A DNA stretch of 64,000 bases, taken from contig OZ022500.1 in assembly GCA_963989385.1 (NCBI GenBank), forward strand, positions 23,264,460 to 23,328,459, given 5' to 3'. The notes under the pieces were generated by a model. It did no database searches. It had not been told where the DNA came from and saw nothing but the letters and a program-made list of their open reading frames with translations. Positions 53,404-63,341 of the stretch are shown here, piece by piece; position 1 is the stretch's first letter; each line of letters begins with the position of its first letter. The position numbers were made by a program, and so were the translations under genes. Source of the stretch: Ctena decussata (Eukaryota; Mollusca; Bivalvia; Lucinida; Lucinidae).

Positions 53404-55172
53404 GAAATGTCGTCCCGACATTTAATTAATAAAATTTACAATATTGGCAATTTTACTATTTATAAATGTGTATTTACAACATTTTAATAGTTCAGACGGA
53501 ATCTTAGCCAGTGACAATTATTTGTTTGGACAGCTCTGCACTCGAATAAAAAAAAACCTTTATATGACAAAACATACAGGCTTTTACATGTACACATGTA
53601 CAAGCTTTATTATCTGTATAAATATACAGAATTTTATCTATACTACTGTACAGATATTTATCTGTACATCGGCGCAGATATCTGAAAGAGCAAGCTGTTC
53701 ACTGGATCAAACCAAAATGTTATTTCATGGAAGTTCCATGAAACATCAACACTTTAAGACAAATTTCAATAGATATGCTATAAATAAACTATATAGCATA
53801 TATGGACCAAAAGAATTATCCTTTCTTCAGCCTTTCAGTCCCGTATATATACCCAACGTTTGCATGACTTAAGTGCCTAATTTTGTCAAACAGCAAGACA
53901 GTGACAAAATGTTAAAAACAAGAAACAAGTCATGCAAAAATTTGGACAGAACACCATGGAAACGTCAATCCAAGTAAAGAAACTAATATTTACAATACAT
54001 TCTCCTGAATATGTTATCAAGGTATAAGCCTAATAGACAGTAGCAGATCCTATACATCGCCATATGGAGGACAAAACACTGGCATCCAAGTGATCTGGTC
54101 AATCCATACCGACTCGTAGCCAAGTGCCCATCAACCCACAGCGAAGTATTGAACCTGCCAGACATCCATTGAAAGAGACTTTGCAACGTCCAGCACCTCG
54201 AGAGCATACTCAATGAATGTAATGTACCACTCATTCGCGGCAACATTATGCATCGAAATCATCAATATAAAAATACTACTCCATTGTCTTTCAACAAGAC
54301 AATATTTCACACAAACTTCAGAATGAATTATTTTAAAAGGGCAGAGAACTGTCTCCTGTTCTTTTTACTGCATGTAAAAAGAAATTAAAGAAGGGCACAA
54401 CATTTTAAAATTCACGATGTCGTATAGCACCCGTGTAGAGAGCTCAATTAGCATAACATAGGAAACGTCATGTTATGCAAGTATACTGAAAATGGAATTA
54501 AGTATATTCAATCGCGTTTACGGCTCGAGTGCGTCAAGTTCAGCTCATTTGCTACACAAGACGTTACGCCACAAGAAACCGTACCCACTATTGAACTACT
54601 TAGTATGTAAAGCAAAATGCTTTTATGTCAAATAAATGAACAACCGATACTCTCTACACTGGATACCAATAATTTAGCAATGCCCCACCTCCTCTTTAAG
54701 AAATGTCGTCCCGACATACGTACTCGTCGAAGATAGGAGCTGCAAGGCACAGGTACACGGAACTTGCATTACAGACAGTGACGATTGTCATAAAATGCAT
54801 CAGGAATGACGATCTACCGGCATCCAAGTGATTAGGTCAATCCTTCCCGACTTGTAGCCGGCAGCCATCAGTCCACAACAAAATATGAAAACAGTCACCA
54901 TCTATAAGAAATGGCTTGTGTCATCTGTAACGTGCAACTCCAACCAATGACGGACATTTACTCGGGATAAAAAAAAAATTATTAGGAAGCAGACCGAGTA
55001 TTGTCTGCAAGAAAGATATGATGCAAGAAATTGCATCACACCAATAAAACAGGATTTTCCGCATTGCGAAAGAAAAAAAAAACAATGCAGAATATGTACA
55101 CTTAATTATCCAGAAACCAGGGCAGTGATAATTAAAATTATTAAAAACAGAAAACACAGAGCCACAAAATTG
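53404..55172 (-). other. Gypsy 3' untranslated region with internal duplications
   Basis: About 1.8 kb without coding content lie between the pol stop and the polypurine tract. GAAATGTCGTCCCGACAT occurs at 53404-53421 and again at 54700-54717, each next to a purine-rich stretch on the element strand. A second pair of about 70 bp (GGCATCCAAGTGAT..., 54081 and 54819) is also repeated. An open frame of 142 codons (53444-53872) has no motif. Confidence 0.6.
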
Positions 55173-58100
55173 TTAACAGACCCAGTCACCTCCAGTTTGC
55201 CACACAGGTTTTTTTCTATTTCTAGACGGGAGGACCCTAGGCCGCAAAAGCCCCGGGGAGGTTAACCTAGGAGTAAAGGGTGGTGCCAGAGGATTTAAGT
55301 TAGATCTCCTCTGTGGTATCACATACCTGGGCACCTCAAGACCCGCCCGCTCGATACCGCCATCAGCTGTTGATGCTGAATCTACAGCATCATGTAACCC
55401 CTGGTTGAATTCCACGTTGTCACTTACAGTTTGAGTCTCATCCGGTGACGGATGAGAACTGTTTGACAGTGCCACTTTGGAATCCACTCCAGGTTTCGAT
55501 GGAGGTAGAGCCATAAATGGGAGCAACAGATTCCTGTGGAGCATTTTAGTGTTGCTTCTGCCATGCTCACGTTTTACAACGTAAACAGGAACCTGTTTAT
55601 TTGGCTGTTCAACCACCAAATAGACATCCTTCTCCCATTTATCGGCAAGCTTGTTTTTGCCCTTTAACCCCAAGTTGCGTATCAGCACGCGATCCCCAGG
55701 CATCAGGTTGGACTCTCGAACCTTAAGGTCATAAGTGACCTTATGCCTCCGACCTTGTCGACGGGCCTCCTTCGATGCAGTTTTGTATGCAAAATCCAGC
55801 CTCTTTCTAAGATCAGCTGCATACTTAGACTGATCTTTACATGCACTTTCCGACTTGATGCCTAAAAATGCATCGACAGCAAGCCGAGGATGCCGCCCAA
55901 ACATCAGGTAATGGGGCGAATATCCAGTGCTCTCGTGACGGGTCGAGTTGTAGGCATGGACCAAAGAAGGAACATACGACTTCCAGTCGGATTTCTGGTG
56001 GTCTTCGAGAGTACCTAACATATTGAGCAGCGTTTGGTTGAAACGCTCTGGCATTCCATTGCCCATAGGGTGGTAGGGCGTGGTCCTAGATTTGTCAATG
56101 TTGGCAATGGAACACAGCTCTTTAATAACCTGACTTTCGAAATTGCGTCCTTGGTCGCTATGCAGACGGGCGGGAAAGCCGTAATGACAAATAAAGTTAT
56201 CGAAAAGAAGTCTGGCTGTTGTTTTTGCAGTCTGGTTCTTGGATGGGAGTGCCTGAGCATAGCGGGTGAAATGGTCTGTAATAACAAGAATGTTTTCGTA
56301 TCCACCCGCTGACATCTCAAGAGACAGGAAATCCATACAGACCAAGTCCATTGGATATGTAGATTCCACAAGGACGAGGTTTGCCGAATTCCTACTCTGA
56401 GTCTTGCGCCTTATGCACCTGGGACAGTTTTTTACTTTCTTCTCAATGTCACCATCCATCCCTGGCCAGTAAAACCGAGACTTAACCAAGGACATTGTTC
56501 GATCTCTCCCCTGATGGCCGGCTTCATCGTGGAGACCTGCAAGCGCAATATCCCTGTAAATCTCAGGTAAGACTAGCTGGTTAATGGACGTGCCATTTAG
56601 AGAATGACGACGATGAAGTACGTCGTCTTTGAAAAACAAATTGTCCCAGTCTTTCAATACTTTCTGGCATTCTTTAGACTCAAGAGCAATCTGCCTCCTG
56701 GTAGGCTTATGTCCAGAGGTTAAAAGCTGTTTGACTCGATTCAGTGTGCTGTCCATTGTTTGTTCAGCTTTCCAGTCAACCTGACTGATATCTGAACCAA
56801 AGTCAGAGCCAATTTCATCACTGCCGATCGACGCAACCTGAGAGAGCAACACACACTCCACTACTGGAGCATTCTCCCAAGAAGCCAAAGCCGATTGACA
56901 GATGGCCTTTATGGCATCATTAAACAAAACTTCTTTGTCTGTGGAAGGTAATCTACTTAATGCATCAGCATCCAGATTTTTCCTTCCAGACCTGTAGAGA
57001 AGTTTAAAATTGTAATTGGACAGTGACGCTAACCATCGATGTCCCGTCGCATCGAGCTTAGCAGTAGTTAGAACATACGTTAGTGGATTATTATCCGTTC
57101 TAACTAGAAACTTGTTTCCATATAAATAATCATGGAACTTGTCTGTCACTGCCCATTTCAATGCCAAAAATTCCAATTTATGTGCAGGATAATTGCACTC
57201 ATTGGCTCTTAAACCTCTGCTTGCATATGCAATGACATGTTCAATACCGTCTGTTTCCTGGTAAAGAACAGCGCCTAAACCATCCCCACTAGCATCTATA
57301 TTTAAGATGAAGTCTTTGCTGTAATCAGCATAAGCAAGGACTGGTGGTGATGTCAGCTTTTCGATGATTAAATCGAAAGCTTGTTGTTGCTCAGGACCCC
57401 AGATCCATGGCGTGGCAGTTTTAGTTTTCTTGCCTTTCTTGTTCGTTGGGTGACCGACAAGAAGACTGTTAAGTGGTTTAACAATCTGGGCATAATTACA
57501 AACGAAACGTCTGTAATAGCCCGCAAACCCAAGAAAACTACGGAGTTCCCTTTTATTTGAAGGGATAGGCCATTTCTTTAATGCAGAAATTTTGTCAGGA
57601 TCGGTTTGTACACCCTTATCACCGACAATGTGGCCTAAATACTGCACTTGGGTCTTGAAGAATTCACACTTAGAGCCTTTGAGCTTTAAGCCATGGCGCT
57701 CAAGCTGCTTGAATACATTTTCAAGGCGCTCTAAGTGCTCTTCGAATGTCTTACTAAAGATGATTATATCATCTAAGTAAATTAGACATTCCTTCAAGTG
57801 TAACTCACCCATACAACGCTCCATTAGGCGTTGAAACGTAGCTGGAGCGTTGGTTAACCCAAACGCCATTCTGTTACACTCAAAGAAGCCTAAGGGACCT
57901 ACCGAAAAGGCGGTCTTATGTTTGTCAGCTTCTTTGACACCAACCTGCCAATAGCCAGATCGAAGGTCAAGTTTCGAAAAATATTTAGAACCAGATAAAG
58001 AATCAATTGTTTCTTCAATTCTGGGTAAGGAGTAAGCATCCTTAACTGTTCTATTATTAAGTTTTCGAAAATCTATACAAAAACGAAGGGATTTATCTTT

Positions 58101-59141
58101 TTTACGGACGAGGACAATATTAGACGAGAAGGGGCTTTGGGACTCCCTAATAGCACCAGCGTCCAACATTTCTTTAAGGTGTTGACGTACCTCCTCAAAC
58201 ATTGCAGGAGGAATACGCCTGTATGGGTCCTTAAACGGAGTATTATCCGAAAGGTTAATCTCATGTTCCACAAGATCTGTGAAACCTAAATCCGTTGGAC
58301 CCGTTGAAAATATATGCTTCCACTTATCAAGTAAGACACTGGCTTCTTGTTTCTGATCTGATGTTAAATTTTCTTGCGGAAGACTAACGCCAATTTCTTC
58401 AAAAGACAGTTCACTAGAACTAGACTTTTTCGAAAATGAACTATCGAAAGGGTCAACATTCTTAATAACGTTGACTTCATGCAAGTCACAAAGGGGAGTT
58501 TTGGGTTTAATAGTGATAGGCCTGGCTGAGATATTACAAATGCGAACAGGTATTCGTGCAGTTTTCATGTTTTGTTTAACCGAAACAACCCTAGGGCAAG
58601 CATTAAATTCATTGTCAGACATATTTTCTGTTACAGCATTTTCAAAGTTTGCAGTATTTCTAACTAATCCTGTTAAAGTAACAGTTTCGTTTGACTTGAT
58701 TATAACTGGTTTCTTATTGGTTGACTTTACCACTTTAGATTGACAAGAAAGTACTGAAAATGCGTTAGTCCACGCTGAAGGAACAGATGCAGTTCCATTG
58801 ACATGATCCCTGAATGCAGCAATAATATTTGTACCAACTATTATAGGAACTTGGCCAGAGAACCTTGTCGTTGATACAACTAATATTGGCACAGTCAATG
58901 GATCATGGTCAATGTCAGACATACTAACTTGTGCTTCAATATAACCCAAATAAGGTATAGAAGAACCACTGGCTCCAGTTATATTCAATTCAAAATCTGA
59001 CATATCTCTCAGCTCAGGCCTAGGGTTCATGGTATTATAAAACTTTTCACAAATAGAAGTGACCACTGAACCAGTGTCAATGAGTGCTGTACATTTTTGC
59101 CCATTAATGAAAATAGAAGATTCATTAATTGAACCAATCAT
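55173..59141 (-). CDS. Gypsy Pol: protease, RT, RNase H, integrase
   Basis: 1322 codons from the first ATG, but the frame is open without a stop back to the frameshift site at 59234, so Pol is probably made only as a Gag-Pol fusion. Domains: aspartic protease with LIDTGSVV (residues ~20-27); reverse transcriptase with FCIDFRKLN, AFGLTNAPATFQRLM and catalytic YLDD (~454); RNase H with NIDASGDG (~614), LEFLALKWAV and RTDNNPLTYV; integrase H2C2 finger (HDEAGH ... CPRC, ~870-905); and the DDE core (MDFL ~938, HSDQGRNFES ~995, PYHPMGNGMPERFNQT ~1025). A GDRVLIRN...KLADKWE C-terminal segment follows. All catalytic residues I can check are present. No chromodomain or env. The last ~110 residues are low-complexity. 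Confidence 0.93.
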   Translation of the reverse strand: MIGSINESSIFINGQKCTALIDTGSVVTSICEKFYNTMNPRPELRDMSDFELNITGASGSSIPYLGYIEAQVSMSDIDHDPLTVPILVVSTTRFSGQVPIIVGTNIIAAFRDHVNGTASVPSAWTNAFSVLSCQSKVVKSTNKKPVIIKSNETVTLTGLVRNTANFENAVTENMSDNEFNACPRVVSVKQNMKTARIPVRICNISARPITIKPKTPLCDLHEVNVIKNVDPFDSSFSKKSSSSELSFEEIGVSLPQENLTSDQKQEASVLLDKWKHIFSTGPTDLGFTDLVEHEINLSDNTPFKDPYRRIPPAMFEEVRQHLKEMLDAGAIRESQSPFSSNIVLVRKKDKSLRFCIDFRKLNNRTVKDAYSLPRIEETIDSLSGSKYFSKLDLRSGYWQVGVKEADKHKTAFSVGPLGFFECNRMAFGLTNAPATFQRLMERCMGELHLKECLIYLDDIIIFSKTFEEHLERLENVFKQLERHGLKLKGSKCEFFKTQVQYLGHIVGDKGVQTDPDKISALKKWPIPSNKRELRSFLGFAGYYRRFVCNYAQIVKPLNSLLVGHPTNKKGKKTKTATPWIWGPEQQQAFDLIIEKLTSPPVLAYADYSKDFILNIDASGDGLGAVLYQETDGIEHVIAYASRGLRANECNYPAHKLEFLALKWAVTDKFHDYLYGNKFLVRTDNNPLTYVLTTAKLDATGHRWLASLSNYNFKLLYRSGRKNLDADALSRLPSTDKEVLFNDAIKAICQSALASWENAPVVECVLLSQVASIGSDEIGSDFGSDISQVDWKAEQTMDSTLNRVKQLLTSGHKPTRRQIALESKECQKVLKDWDNLFFKDDVLHRRHSLNGTSINQLVLPEIYRDIALAGLHDEAGHQGRDRTMSLVKSRFYWPGMDGDIEKKVKNCPRCIRRKTQSRNSANLVLVESTYPMDLVCMDFLSLEMSAGGYENILVITDHFTRYAQALPSKNQTAKTTARLLFDNFICHYGFPARLHSDQGRNFESQVIKELCSIANIDKSRTTPYHPMGNGMPERFNQTLLNMLGTLEDHQKSDWKSYVPSLVHAYNSTRHESTGYSPHYLMFGRHPRLAVDAFLGIKSESACKDQSKYAADLRKRLDFAYKTASKEARRQGRRHKVTYDLKVRESNLMPGDRVLIRNLGLKGKNKLADKWEKDVYLVVEQPNKQVPVYVVKREHGRSNTKMLHRNLLLPFMALPPSKPGVDSKVALSNSSHPSPDETQTVSDNVEFNQGLHDAVDSASTADGGIERAGLEVPRYVIPQRRSNLNPLAPPFTPRLTSPGLLRPRVLPSRNRKKPVWQTGGDWVC

Positions 59142-59168
59142 TCTGGATATGAGAGGTTCTTTAGTACT

Positions 59169-59234
59169 GGAGCTATTAGAGTCAACAGCTGAGTCTTCAT
59201 TCTGCTCCGCAATAAAGACTCGACCTAGTTTAAA
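59169..59234 (-). promoter_or_regulatory. -1 ribosomal frameshift site joining gag and pol
   Basis: The gag frame ends CCT TTA AAC TAG, so the heptamer T TTA AAC (59228-59234, minus strand) is in the correct phase and lies directly before the stop (59225-59227). The -1 frame reads TTT AAA CTA GGT and stays open into pol. After a 6-base spacer comes a 7-bp stem, GAGTCTT (59215-59221) with AAGACTC (59191-59197). Its loop contains GGAGC (59204-59208), complementary to GCTCC (59169-59173) downstream, which would make an H-type pseudoknot with loops of 6, 6 and 17 bases. The heptamer class is one of the most efficient known. The structure is predicted by eye only. Confidence 0.8.
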
Positions 59235-60766
59235 GGATTTGGACTGCTGTCTGTCTTATTGTCGGAGGCAGAAGAAGACGTAGAAGTCTCTGTCTTTTTA
59301 TCAGAGACTGACTGCTGTTGTTGTTGGTAGGCCCCTCTCTTGTTATATTGTCCTTTTCGAAAATTATACCTACCACGGTATGACCCACCTTTGCCTCGAG
59401 GTGTATAACCTCGCTGTGAAGTGGCAGAGGACGGTACCGTGGTAGTACTGGAGGTGGCTGTTTGTAAAGTGGCATCCTTGAATTTATTTTCAAGGCCATC
59501 CATCCTCTCTCTCAACAATTTCATTTGCTGCAACAGCCCATCCAATTTCTTATTTGTAGAATTGGAGGAGTCAGAAATGGACTGTTGCATTTGCTTTACT
59601 TCTTTTGTTTCTGACTTGTCAGTTGCTGAAGAAGAAAAAGAAACAGAAGCAGGAGAAGAAAAAGAGTGTGCTGTAGCAGAAGAAACTGAAAGATCTTGTT
59701 CTATTGCTCTTATTTTCTTTCTTAAGTCATTAAAATCCTTAACAGTTTCATAAATGTATCTACTAGAGTTTTTTAGTAAGGGATCTCTTAACCCATTCCA
59801 TAATTTAGAACAGAGCATTTCATTTCTTATTTCATTAGTAACTGTTCTAGTTCTTGTTGCTTTTCTTAAAAGATTCTCTATTCTTATACTATAGTCAGCA
59901 ACTGACTCATCTTTACCCTGACTCTCAATATAAAATTGTTGAAGTAATACCTCATTAGAGGAAACATTGCCATAGATACCCTCAAGTTTATTGAGGATAT
60001 CAGCTGGTTTGGCTGTTTCACCAAGAGTGAGTAAAATTTCCCTGGCTTTTCCTCTTAGATTTTTCCTAATGGATTGTAAAATTAGAGAGTCAGGATAGTT
60101 TTCTCTTATTAGGCAGCTGAGCTCAAACTTCCACACCTCGAAAGAAACATCTCCTTTCTGGTCTTCACCAGAAAAGAATGGAAGTTGAGGTAATCTCATG
60201 CTGGCCAAATAAGAACTGTTGAGAGAACTATCAAATGCAGAAGGATGGATATTAAAAGAAGGGACTGTACTAACTTTGGGGGGATCACTGCCTGGTTCTG
60301 GTTTTACAACTGTATGGGGGAACACAGAAGTAGAGTCTTTCTTGATGGTATTTAGAGGAGGGTTTGGCTCTACTTCATCTTGAAAGTGGACATGGGGATT
60401 GAAGGGGTAGTCTTTAGGGGGTGGGGGTCTTGGGGGTTTCAATGTTGGGGATTTGGGGGGTTCTGTTGATGTAGTTCTATGAACTACTAATCTTGAAGAT
60501 TCTCTTTTTGGGACAGGAGGGGGTACCTTTCGGTAAGTGTGCCCAAGAAGAGAAAATTCACTAGGGACAGAGTCACCCCTGCCACTTAGTGGGGTGCTAG
60601 TAGCTGGAAGATGACCATGTTTATCAGGACCAGACACATTTTCCATATCAAGAGGGACTACTTCGAAACGGCCTGTAGCCCTCAACATTTCAATCATAAA
60701 GTCAACATCTTTGTCTGGCCAAAATGTTTTCAAATCAACTTTAGGGTCCTCACCACCTTCAGCCAT
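59225..60766 (-). CDS. Gypsy Gag (513 aa), zinc-knuckle-free, RG-rich tail
   Basis: I start at the ATG of MAEGGEDPK (60764-60766). The frame is open 16 codons further upstream but only to a TTG. The proline-rich N-terminal part (PPVPKRESS, LKPPRPPPPKDYP) is followed by a capsid-like helical region (LPQLPFFSGE, VSFEVWKFELSCLIRE, NLRGKAREILLTLG, ILNKLEGIYGNVSSNE) at about residues 190-320. This resembles the Gag group that includes PNMA/ZCCHC12-type capsid relatives; that comparison is from memory of motif style and unverified. A predicted coiled coil (KLDGLLQQMKLLRERMDGLE) comes next. The tail is basic and RG/YNKRG-rich (RGYTPRGKGGSYRGRYNFRK) with glutamines. No CCHC knuckle is present, so RNA binding is probably through the RG tail (inference). 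Confidence 0.85.
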   Translation of the reverse strand: MAEGGEDPKVDLKTFWPDKDVDFMIEMLRATGRFEVVPLDMENVSGPDKHGHLPATSTPLSGRGDSVPSEFSLLGHTYRKVPPPVPKRESSRLVVHRTTSTEPPKSPTLKPPRPPPPKDYPFNPHVHFQDEVEPNPPLNTIKKDSTSVFPHTVVKPEPGSDPPKVSTVPSFNIHPSAFDSSLNSSYLASMRLPQLPFFSGEDQKGDVSFEVWKFELSCLIRENYPDSLILQSIRKNLRGKAREILLTLGETAKPADILNKLEGIYGNVSSNEVLLQQFYIESQGKDESVADYSIRIENLLRKATRTRTVTNEIRNEMLCSKLWNGLRDPLLKNSSRYIYETVKDFNDLRKKIRAIEQDLSVSSATAHSFSSPASVSFSSSATDKSETKEVKQMQQSISDSSNSTNKKLDGLLQQMKLLRERMDGLENKFKDATLQTATSSTTTVPSSATSQRGYTPRGKGGSYRGRYNFRKGQYNKRGAYQQQQQSVSDKKTETSTSSSASDNKTDSSPNPLN

Positions 60767-61404
60767 TATGCAAAAATGTATAAATAATGGGCTGGTACTC
60801 TGAATATATTTCAATAAATCAAGTTCACTATATAATTCAACACTAAATAGTCAAATATGACTAAACTATGACACAAAATCAGTTATTAGAAACTGCACTA
60901 ATATGCACTAATACTTTGTAAACTGATTTTTAAACAAGTAGTTCTTGTTGGAAATTGTCACACAAACACATTTAAATAGTGCTACTAGACTTTAGCTGTG
61001 CCTTCAATATCATACACAATTTTCATTTGATTTGAAAAATAAATGAAATTGTGTTGACAAACTCTCACTAATGTGCAAATCACTTTAATTCACACAAATT
61101 ATTCAGACACGCTAAGAATATTCACTTAAATTAAATCACTTGACCTCAAAAGCCATTATTCAACCAAAAGTGTGAAAGCACAACACTTCACACTAACACA
61201 GTGTAGCACTATCATCAAATATACATAAATAAAGACAATGCAGCTATGTTGCTAGCTTTTTATCTCATAACTTCTAAGTGAAATTCAAGAATTTGTTTCA
61301 CAATCACAGACAAGAAGTCATTTTTCAACAGTAATATGAATAATCAAAGTACCAGTCCCTTATTTATCAACAACTAATCTCACCTGAATCATCCCTTCAA
61401 TCTG
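60767..61404 (-). other. Gypsy 5' untranslated leader without 5' LTR
   Basis: About 640 bases upstream of gag show no resemblance to the LTR at 52912-53387 and no TGG-type primer-binding site near the outer end. The sequence changes to the host tandem repeat (TTCACATACTTAATTTCAAG) at about 61405. Confidence 0.6.
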
Positions 61405-62227
61405 TTCACATACTTAATTTCAAGAAAATCCGTCAAACAATCTAGGAGGAGATGAGATAACAAACTTATTTCATGAAAAATACAAAGGGGCATAACTCTG
61501 CAATAAAAACCTTCCAGGAAAAATTGAAAAATATGTATTCACTATTTTCTTATGCTGCATCAATGAACAAAATTTGAAACAAATTGGAGCAATTTAATGC
61601 AAAAACCCTATAAAATAGGGCAAAAAAATATCAAAAAGGGGCATAACTCAGGCAAAAAGGGGCAGAATTTAAAACCAAAACCCTAATGCACATCTTCATA
61701 CCAATATGTGTTCACATACTTAATTTCAAGAAAATTCGTCAAACCATCTAGGAGGAGTTGCGATAACAAACGTTTCCTACGGAAAATACAAAGGGGCATA
61801 ACTCTGCAATAAAAATCTTCCAGGAAAAACTGAAAAATACGTATCAACTATTTTCTTATGCTGCATCCATGGATAAAATTTGAAACAAATCGGAGCAATT
61901 GGAGCAAATTTAATGCAAAAACCCAATAAAATAGGGCAAAAAATATCAAAAAGGGGCATAACTCAGGCAAAAAGGGGCAGAATTTAAAACCAAAACCCTA
62001 ATGCACATCTTCATACCAATATGTGTTCACATACTTAATTTCAAGAAAATCCGTCAAACCATCTAGGAGGAGTTGCGATAACAAACTTTTTCTACGGAAA
62101 ATACAAAGGGGCATAACTCTGCAATAAAAACCTTCCAGGAAAAACTGAAAAATACGTATCAACTATTTTCTTATGCTGCATCCATGGATAAAATTTGAAA
62201 CAAATCTGAGCAAATTTAAAGTGTTGC

Positions 62228-62258
62228 GGACGGACGGACGGACGGACGGACGGACGGA
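62228..62258. repeat. (GGAC)n tract of the pearl-like element
   Basis: About seven uninterrupted GGAC units, in the same relative position as the tracts at 7345 and 45643. Confidence 0.9.
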
Positions 62259-62317
62259 AAGACGGAAGGACAACGTCAAAACAGTATACCCCCACAAACA
62301 CAGTTTGCGGGGGGTAT

Positions 62318-63250
62318 AAATAGATGTTGCTGCTGTTTGAATTAGGGTAGCTGATTGACCACCTGCTTGGGAAAGAGCTGCTTATTCTTTTTACCGTGCG
62401 CGTCTTTCGTGAACATACCTTTGTCTGTTTGTGTGTTGTGCACTTTTACCTTTTGATTTTGAGAGCTGGATGTGGGATTTGATTGTATCGATTCCCCATA
62501 ATTGCCTATCATTTTTATTTTGTATTATCAATTCCTTCGGACGCCCGCTTTTTCAGTGCTGATACTGCAATCTCACATCCCCGGTATATCTGTACATCCT
62601 TTCTCACTTGAGCTTTCCAGTCCCCTTGTACACTTGGGTCTATGGTTTGGAGTTCTGGTAGATGTCATCAATGTCAAACAAAGCGGTACTTCTCATTATT
62701 GATATGGAGTTGTCGCAAACACACACGTGTTGCAAAGGACTTCTGTAGTTATGCAAAGGAGGCATAGATTTCCCCTAACACACACCCTGAAGAGGATAAG
62801 TTTGTTAAAAGAGGACATTTTCCTTTTAGTATGTTCAGTCTGTAGCATTGTATATGGCAAAGATGAGGGCAAAGAAGCCTACCCCTAAATTGTTTTTCCA
62901 TACACTAATCAATTTCAAGCGAAATTGCAAAAAAAAATAAAAAAAAAAAAAAAATCCCAAGGAAGAATGAAAATTGCATAACTTTATATATACAGAAAAG
63001 TATTCTGTTAATAAATTTACGCATATTCATTTTCTGTTTTCACAATATTGTATATTATATGCACTTATCATATGACGTCGCTGTTATTCAGCAGTGGATA
63101 ACATCGTGTCATAAAAATCGTATGACCACACGTGTAATAACACTTTGGCGCGTACACGTAACGCCATATCAACAATGCGTTGTCTTATAGAAACAATGTT
63201 CGTTTTGAAGACGATAAAATCCCTTTTAAAAGGGTCATATGATAACAGAA
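62318..63250. other. Intergenic DNA, no gene seen
   Basis: A poly-A region lies at about 62929-62954. Short open frames without motif. Confidence 0.4.
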
Positions 63251-63341
63251 TCTTACACTCGTGGTCATTTCATATGAACTTTATGAAATTCGCCGAAAGC
63301 TCGTTTCATAATTTTCTTACGAAATGACCACTCGTGTAAGA
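63251..63341. repeat. Inverted repeat, 21-bp arms
   Basis: TCTTACACTCGTGGTCATTTC (63251-63271) and its inverted copy at 63321-63341, 19 of 21 matching. A further GACCACACGTGTAA lies at about 63124. Probably a short MITE; ends not defined. Confidence 0.6.

Larger units (their letters stand above)
52912..61404 (-). mobile_element. Gypsy-type LTR retrotransposon with 3' LTR only
   Basis: On the minus strand: 5' untranslated region (61404-60767), gag, -1 frameshift site, pol, a long 3' untranslated region, a polypurine tract and the 3' LTR. Pol order is protease, reverse transcriptase, RNase H, integrase, as in Gypsy/Metaviridae. No env-like frame is seen. No copy of the LTR exists at the gag side, where the sequence passes straight from the untranslated region to the host tandem repeat at about 61404. 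Both frames are intact, so the element is young and the missing LTR is not explained by decay of the coding part. Confidence 0.92.
52232..62317. mobile_element. Pearl/Helentron-like element, interrupted by the Gypsy element
   Basis: The outer ends ATACCCCCCGC (52232-52242) and GCGGGGGGTAT (62307-62317) are perfect complements. About two tandem units lie left of the Gypsy element and three right of it. All carry AAAGGGGCATAACTC, AAAACCCTATAAAATAGGGC, CACATCTTCATACCAATATG and TTCACATACTTAATTTCAAG; units are about 280-315 bp. A (GGAC)n tract (62228-62258) and a terminal hairpin (TATACCCCC...GGGGGTATA) complete the right end. Without the Gypsy insert the host element is about 1.6 kb, close to the copy at 5785-7416. 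Confidence 0.75.

Noticed and set aside
53444..53872. 142-codon open frame in the Gypsy 3' region, considered as an extra gene or env
   Set aside because: No signal peptide, transmembrane pattern or cysteine framework, and on the strand opposite to gag-pol.
59228..59234. Viral origin of the gag-pol region suggested by the UUUAAAC heptamer
   Set aside because: The heptamer is short and convergent. The surrounding proteins are plainly Gypsy-type Gag and Pol.
60767..60814. Gag start 16 codons upstream
   Set aside because: The upstream codon is TTG. The ATG at 60766 begins a more typical Gag N-terminus.
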